Shown: one piece after another, positions 1-7,795 of the stretch
Layout: each line of letters starts with the position of its first letter
How positions within the stretch are numbered: position 1 is the stretch's first letter
Origin: Fidelibacterota bacterium
GTDB lineage: Bacteria; Pseudomonadota; Alphaproteobacteria; Rhodospirillales; Rhodospirillaceae
Length of the DNA: 64,000 nt
NCBI GenBank assembly: GCA_947472795.1
Contig: CANJBL010000003.1
Span: 124,001-188,000, forward strand
Direction of reading: 5' to 3'
Position numbers and translations under genes: made by a program
The notes under the pieces: generated by a model
Told to the model about the DNA's origin: nothing
What the model saw: the letters and a program-made list of their open reading frames with translations, nothing else
Database searches by the model: none

Positions 1-1
1 C

Positions 2-505
2 CTTATCAAAGGCTCCAATACCGACGCGCTCAACATGACCAATGCCCGCTATTACGGTACGGATGACAAGGGCCAGCCCTATTCCGTCGTGGCGCAGGGT
101 GTGCGTCAGCGCAGCAATACCGAAAAAGCCGTCGATCTCGTGGCCCCTCAGGCCGAGATCAATCTCAACAACGGCAACGTTATGGCCGCGACCGCCGGTG
201 AAGGCAGCTATGACCGTGAAAATCAAAAGCTTGATCTCGCGGGCGGCGTGACCGTTACGCAGAACAAGGACAACCATCTGCGCACTTCGGCTGCACAGGT
301 GATGCTGAAGGAAGGCTCCGCCAGCGGCACCGCGCCTGTCTCTGGCGAAGGGCCTTACGGCAAAATGGAAGCTGCCGGCGGCTTCAATCTCTCCGACCGC
401 GGCCGCACGGTGCATTTTCATGGGAAGTCTCACTTGGTCTTGAATTCGCGTTCCGACACCGCTCCTGCGCCACCGCCAGCAAACGCTGGGAGTGCAAGAC
501 CATGA
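2..505 (+). CDS. lptC: LptC, LPS export periplasmic protein (5'-truncated)
   Basis: LptC is the bitopic inner-membrane/periplasmic part of the LptBFGC exporter and hands LPS to LptA. The frame is open from the window edge, so the N-terminal membrane anchor lies outside. What is visible is the beta-jellyroll part with the OstA-like pattern of short strands and Asn/Gly turns, for example LNNGNVMAATAGEGSYD followed by LDLAGGVTV, and a Pro/Ala-rich tail. The stop overlaps the start of lptA (ATGATG at 502), which indicates translational coupling in an lptC-lptA-lptB operon. The family is diverse, so the call rests partly on context, but the order is the standard alphaproteobacterial one. Confidence 0.88.
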   Translation, partial: LIKGSNTDALNMTNARYYGTDDKGQPYSVVAQGVRQRSNTEKAVDLVAPQAEINLNNGNVMAATAGEGSYDRENQKLDLAGGVTVTQNKDNHLRTSAAQVMLKEGSASGTAPVSGEGPYGKMEAAGGFNLSDRGRTVHFHGKSHLVLNSRSDTAPAPPPANAGSARP

Positions 506-1437
506 TGCCCAAGGCCACGATGATCGTTCGGCTTCTTGTCGCAGCAATGCTCACGACCGGCTTTGCGCTGACCGCAGAGGCGCAGTCCCTGAAGATGGAT
601 AGCGGCGGCAAGCCCATCGACGTCACAGCCGATAACGGCATCGAATTGCAGCAGGACAACAAGCGTGTCATCGCGCGCGGCAACGCTAAGGCCGTGCAGG
701 GTGACGTGAGCGTGACCGGCGACGAACTCATCGCCGACTACCGCACCAAAAATGACGGCGGTAATGAAGTCTATCGCGTGTTCGCGCGCGGTAACGTCAC
801 GATGAAATCCACCAGCGAGACCGCCACCGGCGAAGCGGCGGTTTATGATTTCGACAAGGGCGTGCTGGTGCTGGAAGGCAACAATGTCTCTCTCGTCAAT
901 GCCGACGGTTCGGTTGTGGCGCACCAGACATTGCAATACTGGTCCAACGAGAAAGTCGCTGTCGCCGAAGGGTCTGCCGTGGCCGTGGACAAAGAGAAGC
1001 GCAAGCTTTACGCCGACAAGCTCATCGCTTTCTTCAAGGATACCCCGACGCCAGCCCCAGGAGATAAAGGCGCCAAGAACCAGATCATGCCGCAGAATAA
1101 AGGCGATATTTCACTGCTGCAGGGCTTCGGCAACGTACGCATGGAGACCGCCAAGGAGACCGTGCGCGGCGACCGCGGCACCTACAATCTGGAAACCGGC
1201 ATCGCCACCCTCGACGGCGGCGTGAAAATCACGCAAAACCAGAACCAATTGGGCGGCGGTTTCGCCGTGGTGAACGTCAAGGGCGGCACGAGCCGCCTCT
1301 TCGCCAATGCCAAGGCCGCAGGGATGCCGGACGTGAGAGAGAATAAACGCGTCTCAGCGCTGATCGCGCCGAAGCCCAAAGATGATTCCGTCGCACCGGC
1401 GCCACCCGCCGCAGGCCCGGCCAGAGGACAAAAATGA
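502..1437 (+). CDS. lptA: LptA/OstA, periplasmic LPS bridge protein
   Basis: LptA polymerises into the periplasmic bridge that carries LPS from LptC to LptD. The 311-aa protein begins with a signal peptide (hydrophobic VRLLVAAMLTTGFALTAEA, cleavage near residue 27). An OstA domain follows with the typical opening, KPIDVTADNGIELQQDNKR, then GNAKAVQGDVSVTGDEL. It is longer than E. coli LptA (185 aa), as is usual in alphaproteobacteria, with an extra segment around residues 185-200 and a Pro/Ala-rich C-terminus. It overlaps lptC upstream and lptB downstream by 4 nt each. Two adjacent ATG codons (502, 505) are equally possible starts. Confidence 0.93.
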   Translation: MMPKATMIVRLLVAAMLTTGFALTAEAQSLKMDSGGKPIDVTADNGIELQQDNKRVIARGNAKAVQGDVSVTGDELIADYRTKNDGGNEVYRVFARGNVTMKSTSETATGEAAVYDFDKGVLVLEGNNVSLVNADGSVVAHQTLQYWSNEKVAVAEGSAVAVDKEKRKLYADKLIAFFKDTPTPAPGDKGAKNQIMPQNKGDISLLQGFGNVRMETAKETVRGDRGTYNLETGIATLDGGVKITQNQNQLGGGFAVVNVKGGTSRLFANAKAAGMPDVRENKRVSALIAPKPKDDSVAPAPPAAGPARGQK

Positions 1438-2207
1438 CTCCCGATACCTTGAACGACACACCGAAAAGCACCAGTGCTGCGCCCGACGCCGGCCTGGTGG
1501 TGCAGGGCCTCGGCAAGACCTTCAAGGGTCGCGCGGTGCTGAAGGATGTGAGCCTATCGGTGAAGCGCGGCGAGGCTGTGGGTTTGCTCGGTCCTAACGG
1601 CGCGGGCAAGACCACGTCTTTCTATTGTGTGACGGGCCTTATCAGTCCCGATCACGGCAAAATTTATCTCGACGACCAAGACATCACGCTGCTGCCTATG
1701 TATCGGCGCGCGCGGCTCGGCATCGGCTACCTGCCGCAGGAAGCGTCCATCTTTCGCGGCATGACCGTGGAAGGCAACATTCGCGCCGTGGCGGAAGTGG
1801 TTGAGACCGATAAGGCAGCTCAGAGTGCTTTGGTGGATGCGCTCCTGCGTGAGTTCTCCATTGAGCACTTGCGGCGTTCGCCGGCCTTGGCCCTCTCAGG
1901 CGGCGAGCGGCGCCGCTGCGAAATCGCTCGGGCTTTGGCCTCGCGCCCCAGCTTCATCCTGCTCGACGAACCCCTGGCGGGCATCGACCCCATTGCCGTG
2001 GGCGAGATCCGGGAGATGGTCTCGCACCTGAAGGACCGTGGTCTTGGCGTGCTGATCACCGACCACAACGTCCGCGAAACCCTGGACATCATCGACCGCG
2101 CCTACATCCTGCATGAAGGCACCGTGCTGTTTGAGGGTACTCCCTCAGAAATCGTGGCCCATGAAGGGGTTAGGCGGGTTTACCTGGGCGAGCGCTTCAG
2201 CCTCTGA
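1434..2207 (+). CDS. lptB: LptB, LPS export ABC transporter ATPase
   Basis: This is the cytoplasmic ATPase that powers LPS extraction by LptF/LptG. All ABC motifs are present in 257 aa: Walker A GPNGAGKTT at residues 53-61, the Q-loop Gln at 102, signature LSGGE at 154-158, Walker B LLDEP at 176-180 and the switch His at 211 (ITDHNVRET). The LPS/branched-chain-type features GIGYLPQEASIF and the C-terminal VRRVYLG agree with LptB. The N-terminus is about 18 residues longer than in E. coli. ATGA overlap with lptA couples the genes. It probably also serves the LptF/LptG-like pairs elsewhere in the window, since neither has its own ATPase gene. Confidence 0.96.
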   Translation: MTPDTLNDTPKSTSAAPDAGLVVQGLGKTFKGRAVLKDVSLSVKRGEAVGLLGPNGAGKTTSFYCVTGLISPDHGKIYLDDQDITLLPMYRRARLGIGYLPQEASIFRGMTVEGNIRAVAEVVETDKAAQSALVDALLREFSIEHLRRSPALALSGGERRRCEIARALASRPSFILLDEPLAGIDPIAVGEIREMVSHLKDRGLGVLITDHNVRETLDIIDRAYILHEGTVLFEGTPSEIVAHEGVRRVYLGERFSL

Positions 2208-2258
2208 CCCGCTTTATCTCCCCCGCCGCTACACAATCTTAATTTTTTTCCGGAAAAC

Positions 2259-2274
2259 TGGATCAATTCTTGCA
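2259..2274 (+). promoter_or_regulatory. Candidate sigma-54 (-24/-12) promoter upstream of rpoN
   Basis: TGGATCAATTCTTGCA fits the sigma-54 consensus TGGCAC-N5-TTGCW: GG at 2260-2261 and GC at 2272-2273 are exactly ten bases apart, and the TTGCA element is intact. It lies about 92 bases before the rpoN ATG, after the lptB stop, so it would place rpoN under its own product. Single-site motif matches arise by chance, and no enhancer site was identified. Confidence 0.5.
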
Positions 2275-2365
2275 TGCGGGGGTTCTCCCGGGTGCAACTT
2301 ATCGGATAGCCGTCCGTTTCAACGGCCCAGTTTACCACCCCGGTTTTCAAGCAGCACCCTGATCA

Positions 2366-3862
2366 ATGGCTCTCGCGCCCAGACTAGACCTTAGGCAAAG
2401 CCAAAGCCTCGTCATCACGCCGCAGCTGCAGCAGGCCATCAAGCTGCTTCAGCTGTCTTCGGTGGAACTGGCGGAATACGTGGAGCAGGAGCTGACCTCC
2501 AATCCGCTCCTGGACACCGACGAGCCCAATGATGAAGGCGCGCTCACCGAAAGTGGCGGCAATGCCGACGATCGCAGCGAAGAGGGCATGAGCGTTGTCG
2601 ATACGGTCGATGGTCAGACCGAGGCCCCCCTCGATGTGGAATCCGCTGTCGAGGACAATGAGCCCTCCTTGGCCGACGAGGGCGGCATGGACACTGCCAA
2701 CGCCGAAACCTGGGGGAGTGGCGGCATCGACGGCGAGGCACCCGACCTTGACCGCGCCGTGGCGGAAGCGCCGGACCTGCGCACGCATCTTCTGCAGCAG
2801 CTCAATCTCTCGGTGGCCGATGCCACCGACCGTTTCATCGCGGGCTTCCTCATCGATCAGCTCGACGACAGCGGGTACCTGCGCATCGATCTTGAAGAAG
2901 CCGCGCAACAGCTGGGTGCCGAGAAAGCGCGCGTCGAGCGCGTGCTGGTGCTGTTGCAAGCATTCGACCCTGCCGGCGTCTTTGCGCGCGACCTGAAGGA
3001 CTGCCTGCGCCTACAGCTTCTCGACCGCAACCGCTATGACCCCGCCATGGAACTGTTTGTGCAGAATATCGAGCTTCTGGCCTCTCGCGATGTCAAGAAG
3101 CTGCGCGAGATTTGCGGCGTCTCGGCGGAAGACTTTCAGGACATGATCGCCGAAGTGCGCGCGCTGAACCCCAAGCCCGCGCTGCAGTTCGAGCGCTCAC
3201 ACACGCAAGCGATCATTCCCGATGTGATCATGAGCACTCGCCCCAACGGTACCTGGCGGGTGGAACTGAACAGCGACACGCTGCCGCGCGTGCTCGTCAA
3301 TCGCACCTACGTGGCCGACATCGGGCGCAACACCGTGAGCAAGGCCGACAAGGAGTTTCTTGCCGAGCGTTTGCAGTCGGCCAACTGGCTGGTGAAAGCG
3401 CTGAATCAGCGCGCCGAGACAATTCTGAAAGTGGCAAGCGAGCTGGTGAAACAGCAGGACGGATTTTTTCGTCATGGCGTGACGCATCTGCGGCCGCTGA
3501 TCTTGCGCGACGTGGCCGATGCCATCGAGATGCACGAGAGCACCGTGAGCCGGGTGACCACGAACAAATACATGGCAACCCCACGCGGCATCTTCGAATT
3601 GAAATATTTCTTCACTCAAGGGTTGGCGTCGGCAACCGGCGCGGAAGCGCATTCAGCAGAAGCCGTGCGGCATCGCATCAAAACGCTCATAGATAACGAA
3701 TCTGTCACCGAGGTGCTGTCCGACGACAGCATTGTCGATATCCTTCGCAAAGGCGGCGTTGAAGTGGCGCGGCGCACTGTCGCCAAGTACCGGGATTCGC
3801 TGAATATTCCTTCCTCGGTGCAAAGACGCCGCGACAAGGCGGCAGGCTTTGGCTTGCGTTAA
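2366..3862 (+). CDS. rpoN: RNA polymerase sigma-54 factor
   Basis: Sigma-54 directs RNA polymerase to -24/-12 promoters and needs AAA+ activators. The 498-aa protein has the three expected regions: a Gln/Leu-rich region I at residues 10-50 (SQSLVITPQLQQAIKLLQL, then the conserved QELTSNPLL), an acidic region II at about 50-130, and the core-binding/DNA-binding part. The C-terminus holds the HTH and the RpoN box ARRTVAKYR at about 468-476, which reads the -24 element. Length is normal for the class. It follows lptB and precedes ptsN, but no hpf gene lies between. A sigma-54-like promoter sits in the leader, consistent with autoregulation. Confidence 0.97.
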   Translation: MALAPRLDLRQSQSLVITPQLQQAIKLLQLSSVELAEYVEQELTSNPLLDTDEPNDEGALTESGGNADDRSEEGMSVVDTVDGQTEAPLDVESAVEDNEPSLADEGGMDTANAETWGSGGIDGEAPDLDRAVAEAPDLRTHLLQQLNLSVADATDRFIAGFLIDQLDDSGYLRIDLEEAAQQLGAEKARVERVLVLLQAFDPAGVFARDLKDCLRLQLLDRNRYDPAMELFVQNIELLASRDVKKLREICGVSAEDFQDMIAEVRALNPKPALQFERSHTQAIIPDVIMSTRPNGTWRVELNSDTLPRVLVNRTYVADIGRNTVSKADKEFLAERLQSANWLVKALNQRAETILKVASELVKQQDGFFRHGVTHLRPLILRDVADAIEMHESTVSRVTTNKYMATPRGIFELKYFFTQGLASATGAEAHSAEAVRHRIKTLIDNESVTEVLSDDSIVDILRKGGVEVARRTVAKYRDSLNIPSSVQRRRDKAAGFGLR

Positions 3863-4258
3863 CCGAAGTTAGCGCGAAAATTTGTCAATTCTTGACTTCA
3901 AGAATCGCCCCAGCGTATGTTCCGCCACCTTTTAGATGGCTTTGGCCGGGCGCAGGACATGCGACGCCAAGCAAAACAAAATGTGGCGCGCAAAGCGCAG
4001 TGGGCAGATTAAAATTCGAAAATAAATCGCCAAACAAATTTCGAATGCGTTTGCCTTATGCAGTCGCTTCTTAGGCGCTGGCTTGTCGGTAAAAACGACG
4101 CAGCGGAGAGAGGCGGGTGTCAAGTAACCCGACATTGAAACAAAAACAGAGTCGCGTTTGTCCCGTCCCCGGTTGACCGCATATGCTCTCGCCCACCTCG
4201 GCAGTTTTGCCGGTGTTGGCCGTCGGTCACGCGCATGACTGCGTTGCAAAGGCACATC
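3863..4258. other. rpoN-ptsN intergenic region without hpf
   Basis: Nearly 400 bases lie between rpoN and ptsN, where most proteobacteria encode the ribosome hibernation factor HPF. No frame here codes for an HPF-like protein. The region holds a sigma-70-like promoter (3892-3921) and a perfect 8-bp inverted repeat, ATTCGAAA at 4014-4021 and TTTCGAAT at 4039-4046, with a 17-base gap and no T-run after it. It could be a long ptsN leader, a small RNA gene or a gene remnant; the sequence does not decide. Confidence 0.5.
3892..3921 (+). promoter_or_regulatory. Candidate sigma-70 promoter
   Basis: TTGACT (3892-3897) and TATGTT (3916-3921) are 18 bases apart. A start near 3929 would give either a leader of about 330 bases for ptsN or a separate small RNA. 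Confidence 0.4.
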
Positions 4259-4720
4259 ATGGAAATCAGCGATTTGCTAAAGCCCGAAGCCGTCATTTCA
4301 GGCTTGAAGGTCAGCAGCAAGAAGCAGGCGTTGCAGGAACTCAGCCGCCACGCTGCACAGATCACCGGCGTGAACGATCGCAGGATCTTCGAAACACTGC
4401 TTGAGCGTGAGCGACTGGGAACCACGGGTGTCGGCAACGGCATCGCCATTCCGCACGGCAAGCTCGCGGACTTCAAGCGCCTCTACGGTCTTTTTGCGCG
4501 CCTGGATAAACCTATCGATTTCGACGCCATCGACGGCCAGCCCGTCGATCTCATTTTCCTGCTGCTGGCCCCCGAAGGTGCCGGTGCGGACCACCTGAAA
4601 GCACTGGCCCGCGTGTCGCGTCTGCTGCGTGACGTATCGGTGTGCGAGAAGCTGCGCGGTGCAGAATCCGCCGATGGGCTTTACATGCTGCTGACGCAGT
4701 CCGAAGCCAAAGCCGCCTAG
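4259..4720 (+). CDS. ptsN: PtsN, nitrogen-regulatory EIIA component
   Basis: EIIA-Ntr is the terminal phosphoacceptor of the regulatory PTS-Ntr chain and signals nitrogen/carbon status to potassium transport, sensor kinases and stringent-response enzymes. The protein shows the PTS EIIA type 2 fold; the phosphorylated His is in GNGIAIPHGK at residue 66. I chose the ATG at 4259 (MEISDLLKPE, the usual PtsN start), which has AAAGG seven bases upstream; an in-frame ATG at 4235 lacks a ribosome binding site and would add eight residues. The gene follows rpoN as usual, but with a gene-free spacer instead of hpf. Confidence 0.94.
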   Translation: MEISDLLKPEAVISGLKVSSKKQALQELSRHAAQITGVNDRRIFETLLERERLGTTGVGNGIAIPHGKLADFKRLYGLFARLDKPIDFDAIDGQPVDLIFLLLAPEGAGADHLKALARVSRLLRDVSVCEKLRGAESADGLYMLLTQSEAKAA

Positions 4721-4783
4721 GCTCTTTCCTAAGCCCCCTCGAAATCGGCTATGCTTGGTCTCTGCTTCCCAAAAGGGGCCGTC

Positions 4784-5089
4784 ATGAAAGCGATTGTCGC
4801 TGCCTGCTGTCTTGTGCTGATCGCGCTGCCCGCGTCCGCGCAAAATCTTCCGAGCGGATCGGGTGATCCATTGCAGGATATCTGCACCGGCTTCCTGGAT
4901 CAGGGCGGAGCAGGCGTATCGGGCGATAGGAATAAGCTTTGCACCTGCCTGGTGCGCGAGACCAAGGCGCGCCTGACACCGCAAGAAATGTTGATCTACA
5001 GCAAGGCTGCGGAAAGCGGCCAACCGCCGCCGCCCGCTGTCATGGACAAGGTCATCGGCATCGCGACCGCATGCCTGAGCGCGCAATAA
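4784..5089 (+). CDS. Small secreted protein of unknown function
   Basis: A 101-aa product with a clear signal peptide (MKAIVAACCLVLIALPASAQ, cleavage after Ala-Gln near residue 20). The mature part is about 80 residues and has three Cys: CTGF, and CTCL containing two; a fourth lies near the C-terminus (ATACLSAQ). Two disulfides in the periplasm are therefore possible. I set the start at 4784 because AAAAGGGG precedes it at good distance and it gives a proper signal peptide; an in-frame ATG at 4751 would add eleven residues in front. It is convergent with the lipoprotein gene at 5155. I do not recognise the family. Confidence 0.72.
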   Translation: MKAIVAACCLVLIALPASAQNLPSGSGDPLQDICTGFLDQGGAGVSGDRNKLCTCLVRETKARLTPQEMLIYSKAAESGQPPPPAVMDKVIGIATACLSAQ

Positions 5090-5109
5090 AAAGCACTCAC
5101 TGGTTAGTC

Positions 5110-5153
5110 GCGTCGTTATACCGAAAACCGCTGACCACTTTTCGGCACGACGC
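5110..5153. repeat. Palindromic element between convergent genes
   Basis: Two nested perfect arm pairs form one long hairpin: GCGTCGT (5110-5116) with ACGACGC (5147-5153), and CCGAAAA (5121-5127) with TTTTCGG (5139-5145). The sequence resembles the short palindromic elements dispersed in intergenic regions of many alphaproteobacteria (CCGAAAACCG...CTTTTCGG...CTCTAG). Placed between two convergent stops, it may also end transcription or protect mRNA 3' ends. No second copy was seen in this window. Confidence 0.65.
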
Positions 5154-5154
5154 T

Positions 5155-5889
5155 CTAGCGCTGGCGTATCATCATCGTGAATTTGAAGCCCTGGGCCGAG
5201 ACCGGCCGGCCGCTCTGATCGAGCATGGGCGTGAAGCGCCACTTCTTGAAGGTATCCAGGGCAACCTGATCGAAAACCTGCGGCGGATTGGAGTGTGTGA
5301 CCTGAGCTGATGTCACTGAGCCGGCAGCATCCAGGTTATAAGAAATATCTACATCGCCCTCGCCTGTGGTGCGTGCCGTCATGGGGGCTTGATAAACGGG
5401 TTGCGGGTCCTTGCCGGGAGCCATTTCGATCCCGCGGGCGATAGCGGCGGCTTGAGCGGCGGCGGTCATCACATCGCCATTCTCCTCGGCGAGCTGGATC
5501 AAGAGGGTGCGGCGCTTCTGCAGCTTGGCTTCCGCCTGGCCGGCGCCAGCGCGCATATCGAGTTCCTGTTTCAGCGCGGCCATGGCCCCACGCATGTTGT
5601 GCTGCGCGAGATAGCCCTCGGAAATGCCCTGCACGAAATAGAGCGTGTCGGTGGCCTTGTCCCCCAGAGCTTTGCGGGAGACCTCAAGGCCTTTCTGCGA
5701 GAGGGTTAGGACCTTGGCGAAATCCTTGGTGCCATAGGCGCGTTGCACCTGCTCCTTGATCCCTTTGACTTCGGCTTTTCCGTCATCGTTGCAGCCGCTT
5801 AGAAGCAGCGTCGCGGCAAGAACAAGGCAGCGCGCGAAGGGCGCCGAGCATGCACGAGTGTGAAACTGTTGCGACAGAGACATCGCCAT
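5155..5889 (-). CDS. Lipoprotein with TPR-like region and TonB C-terminal domain
   Basis: The 244-aa protein has a type II signal sequence ending in the lipobox LLSGC, with the lipidated Cys at residue 33. Residues 40-150 are helical and TPR-like (QVQRAYGTKDFAKVLTLSQKGL, LYFVQGISEGYLAQHNMRGA). Residues 165-244 match a TonB C-terminal domain: GEGDVDISYNLDAAGSVTSAQV, then ALDTFKKWRFTP. A true TonB is anchored by an uncleaved N-terminal helix that couples to ExbB/ExbD; here a lipid anchor replaces it, so energy transduction is unlikely. The start at 5889 has GGAGAAA just upstream; an in-frame ATG lies two codons later. The function is unknown. Confidence 0.7.
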   Translation of the reverse strand: MAMSLSQQFHTRACSAPFARCLVLAATLLLSGCNDDGKAEVKGIKEQVQRAYGTKDFAKVLTLSQKGLEVSRKALGDKATDTLYFVQGISEGYLAQHNMRGAMAALKQELDMRAGAGQAEAKLQKRRTLLIQLAEENGDVMTAAAQAAAIARGIEMAPGKDPQPVYQAPMTARTTGEGDVDISYNLDAAGSVTSAQVTHSNPPQVFDQVALDTFKKWRFTPMLDQSGRPVSAQGFKFTMMIRQR

Positions 5890-6067
5890 TTTCTCCGATC
5901 TGGGCGTCCTTGTAACGGGGAGGCCGGACGACGCTGGAAAGCTACCCCCGGTTTCATACTTTTCGGTTAACGCCTGGCTTTGCCGAACGTTAAGGAATTT
6001 GTTACACCCTCTACCAAAGGGACCGTTTCCATGGGGGAGATCGGGACCGGATACGGGGCATCAGAAG

Positions 6068-7789
6068 ATGGCCGTCTTCGGACGCGCGTCGTTTGAAATT
6101 CAACTTTGGAAGGGCGGGCGCTGGGCCATCAACGAGGTGGTCCCGAGCGAGGAGACCGCGCGCGCCAAAGCCAAGGACCTTCTCGGCCTAAAAACCACCG
6201 AAGGCGTGCGCATCATTAAGGAATCGCATTTCGCCAGCGACACGCGGCGCGAGAGCGAGATCTTCTGTCAGATGAAGGAGATCGACAAAGACGAGGACTT
6301 CTCCATCACCGTGGTGGACGAGGCGCCGGTCTGTGAAAAGGTGGACGACTATTATCTGACCGCGGCGCGCACGACCATGGCCCGTGTGTTCACCAAGTAC
6401 CTCGACAAACACGAGATGACGCCCTTCGAGCTCTTGCACAGCCACAAGAATTTGAAGCGCATGCTGAACCTGGACACCATGGTGCCTTCGGCCGTGGATA
6501 AAATCGCGAGCCTGCATGCGCGCGTGACGGGCGTCGATGCGCGCAAGCGCAAGGACATCATCTATGCGGCGGTTGAGACCATCTCCAAACGCGCCCGCGA
6601 AGTCGACAGCAAGGAATTACCCGAGCTGAAAGGCAGCACGCTCGATGAGCTGTGGCGGCGGATGGATGCGCGCTTTGCCAACCAGGAAGAGCGCGACTAT
6701 CTCGCCCACGTCGCCTTCGTACGCACGACGATCAACTGGAGCGGCTATCTCGGCAAGATGACCGCGCTTCTGCCCATGGCCAAGTCGCAGCAGGACGAGC
6801 GCGCGCGCGCCATGGTCGATGAGATGTTGGCCGACATCTTCGTGGCCAAGACCGTCATCAAGGATGTCATCGGCGTTTCGAAGCATCTGGGTGACGCCGT
6901 GATGCGTATCCTCGATCTGCTCGAGGGCAAGTGCAAACCGACCAAGTTCGCCGTGGAAGAGCTTGTGGATCTGCTAAATCAGCTTTTCGCCGCCAACCTG
7001 CTGCCACGCTCGAAAAAGGTACTGCTCGATCGCTTGGAACGCGACATGGCGAGCTCTGTGCGCCTGACCAACAGCGAAGATTCTCTGGCGGACAAGGCGT
7101 TCTTCGACGCGATATTGGAGCGCGTCGTGACGGATCACGGTGTCATCGGTGGCCGCGCGCTGGCCATAGGCCTTACCGAGCGCTGGGCGCGTCTGACCAA
7201 CGTCGGCGGTTCCACGGGGCGCAAACGCGCCATGGAAGGCGTGCGCGACAAACTCACCGCCGGTAAGCGCAAGTTTATCTATCTGCTTGCCATGTATGAC
7301 CCCGCGAGCGATCCGGACATGAAGGCGCTCATTGAGAGCCAAGTGCGCGACTTGGCGGGCCAGCTCAACACCATCCAGAAGATTGCCCCCGAAGCCCGCA
7401 CGGAAAAGACGCGCCTGCAGGAAGTGGCCGGTATGCAGCGGCTGGTGTTGGACTCATCGTTGCCCGACCGACTGAAAGAACCTGTGGCCGGCAAGTTCGA
7501 CGAACTGGTGTCCGATTACATCATCTCGCAAGGGGTCATCGAGCGCCTGGACGACAAGCGCCTGGCTTTCCGCGAACGCGCGACCCGTCTTGTCACCTTT
7601 TGTGCCTCGGGCGTGCTGACCGTGGGACGCGCGACGACCATCGCGCGCGACAACATTGTTTCGTACTTGCGGCGCAAAGATTTCATCGCCGAGTTCACCG
7701 CCGATATTCCCGAGCCCGCCGACAAGGAAAGGGCGATCAAGGAATTCTACGCCTTGCTTTCCAAAACCGGCTTCGACGTCCGCGGTTAG
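6068..7789 (+). CDS. Conserved cytoplasmic protein of unknown function (573 aa)
   Basis: A large soluble protein with no signal peptide and no membrane segment. It starts with a short basic/aromatic domain (MAVFGRASFEIQLWKGGRW) and continues as charged, mostly helical sequence with many Arg/Lys/Asp. I see no nucleotide-binding or catalytic motif. The ATG at 6068 gives the most natural N-terminus; the frame is open from 5999 but that extension is low-complexity and unlike a protein start. It is convergent with the bufferin operon, only six bases from its last stop. Base composition and codon use match the neighbours, so it is probably a resident gene. Confidence 0.7.
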   Translation: MAVFGRASFEIQLWKGGRWAINEVVPSEETARAKAKDLLGLKTTEGVRIIKESHFASDTRRESEIFCQMKEIDKDEDFSITVVDEAPVCEKVDDYYLTAARTTMARVFTKYLDKHEMTPFELLHSHKNLKRMLNLDTMVPSAVDKIASLHARVTGVDARKRKDIIYAAVETISKRAREVDSKELPELKGSTLDELWRRMDARFANQEERDYLAHVAFVRTTINWSGYLGKMTALLPMAKSQQDERARAMVDEMLADIFVAKTVIKDVIGVSKHLGDAVMRILDLLEGKCKPTKFAVEELVDLLNQLFAANLLPRSKKVLLDRLERDMASSVRLTNSEDSLADKAFFDAILERVVTDHGVIGGRALAIGLTERWARLTNVGGSTGRKRAMEGVRDKLTAGKRKFIYLLAMYDPASDPDMKALIESQVRDLAGQLNTIQKIAPEARTEKTRLQEVAGMQRLVLDSSLPDRLKEPVAGKFDELVSDYIISQGVIERLDDKRLAFRERATRLVTFCASGVLTVGRATTIARDNIVSYLRRKDFIAEFTADIPEPADKERAIKEFYALLSKTGFDVRG

Positions 7790-7795
7790 TCGGCG

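Noticed and set aside
3892-4074. A 60-codon frame in the rpoN-ptsN spacer as a possible hpf
   Set aside because: It has no HPF-like sequence, no ribosome binding site, and it begins within the -35 element of the candidate promoter.
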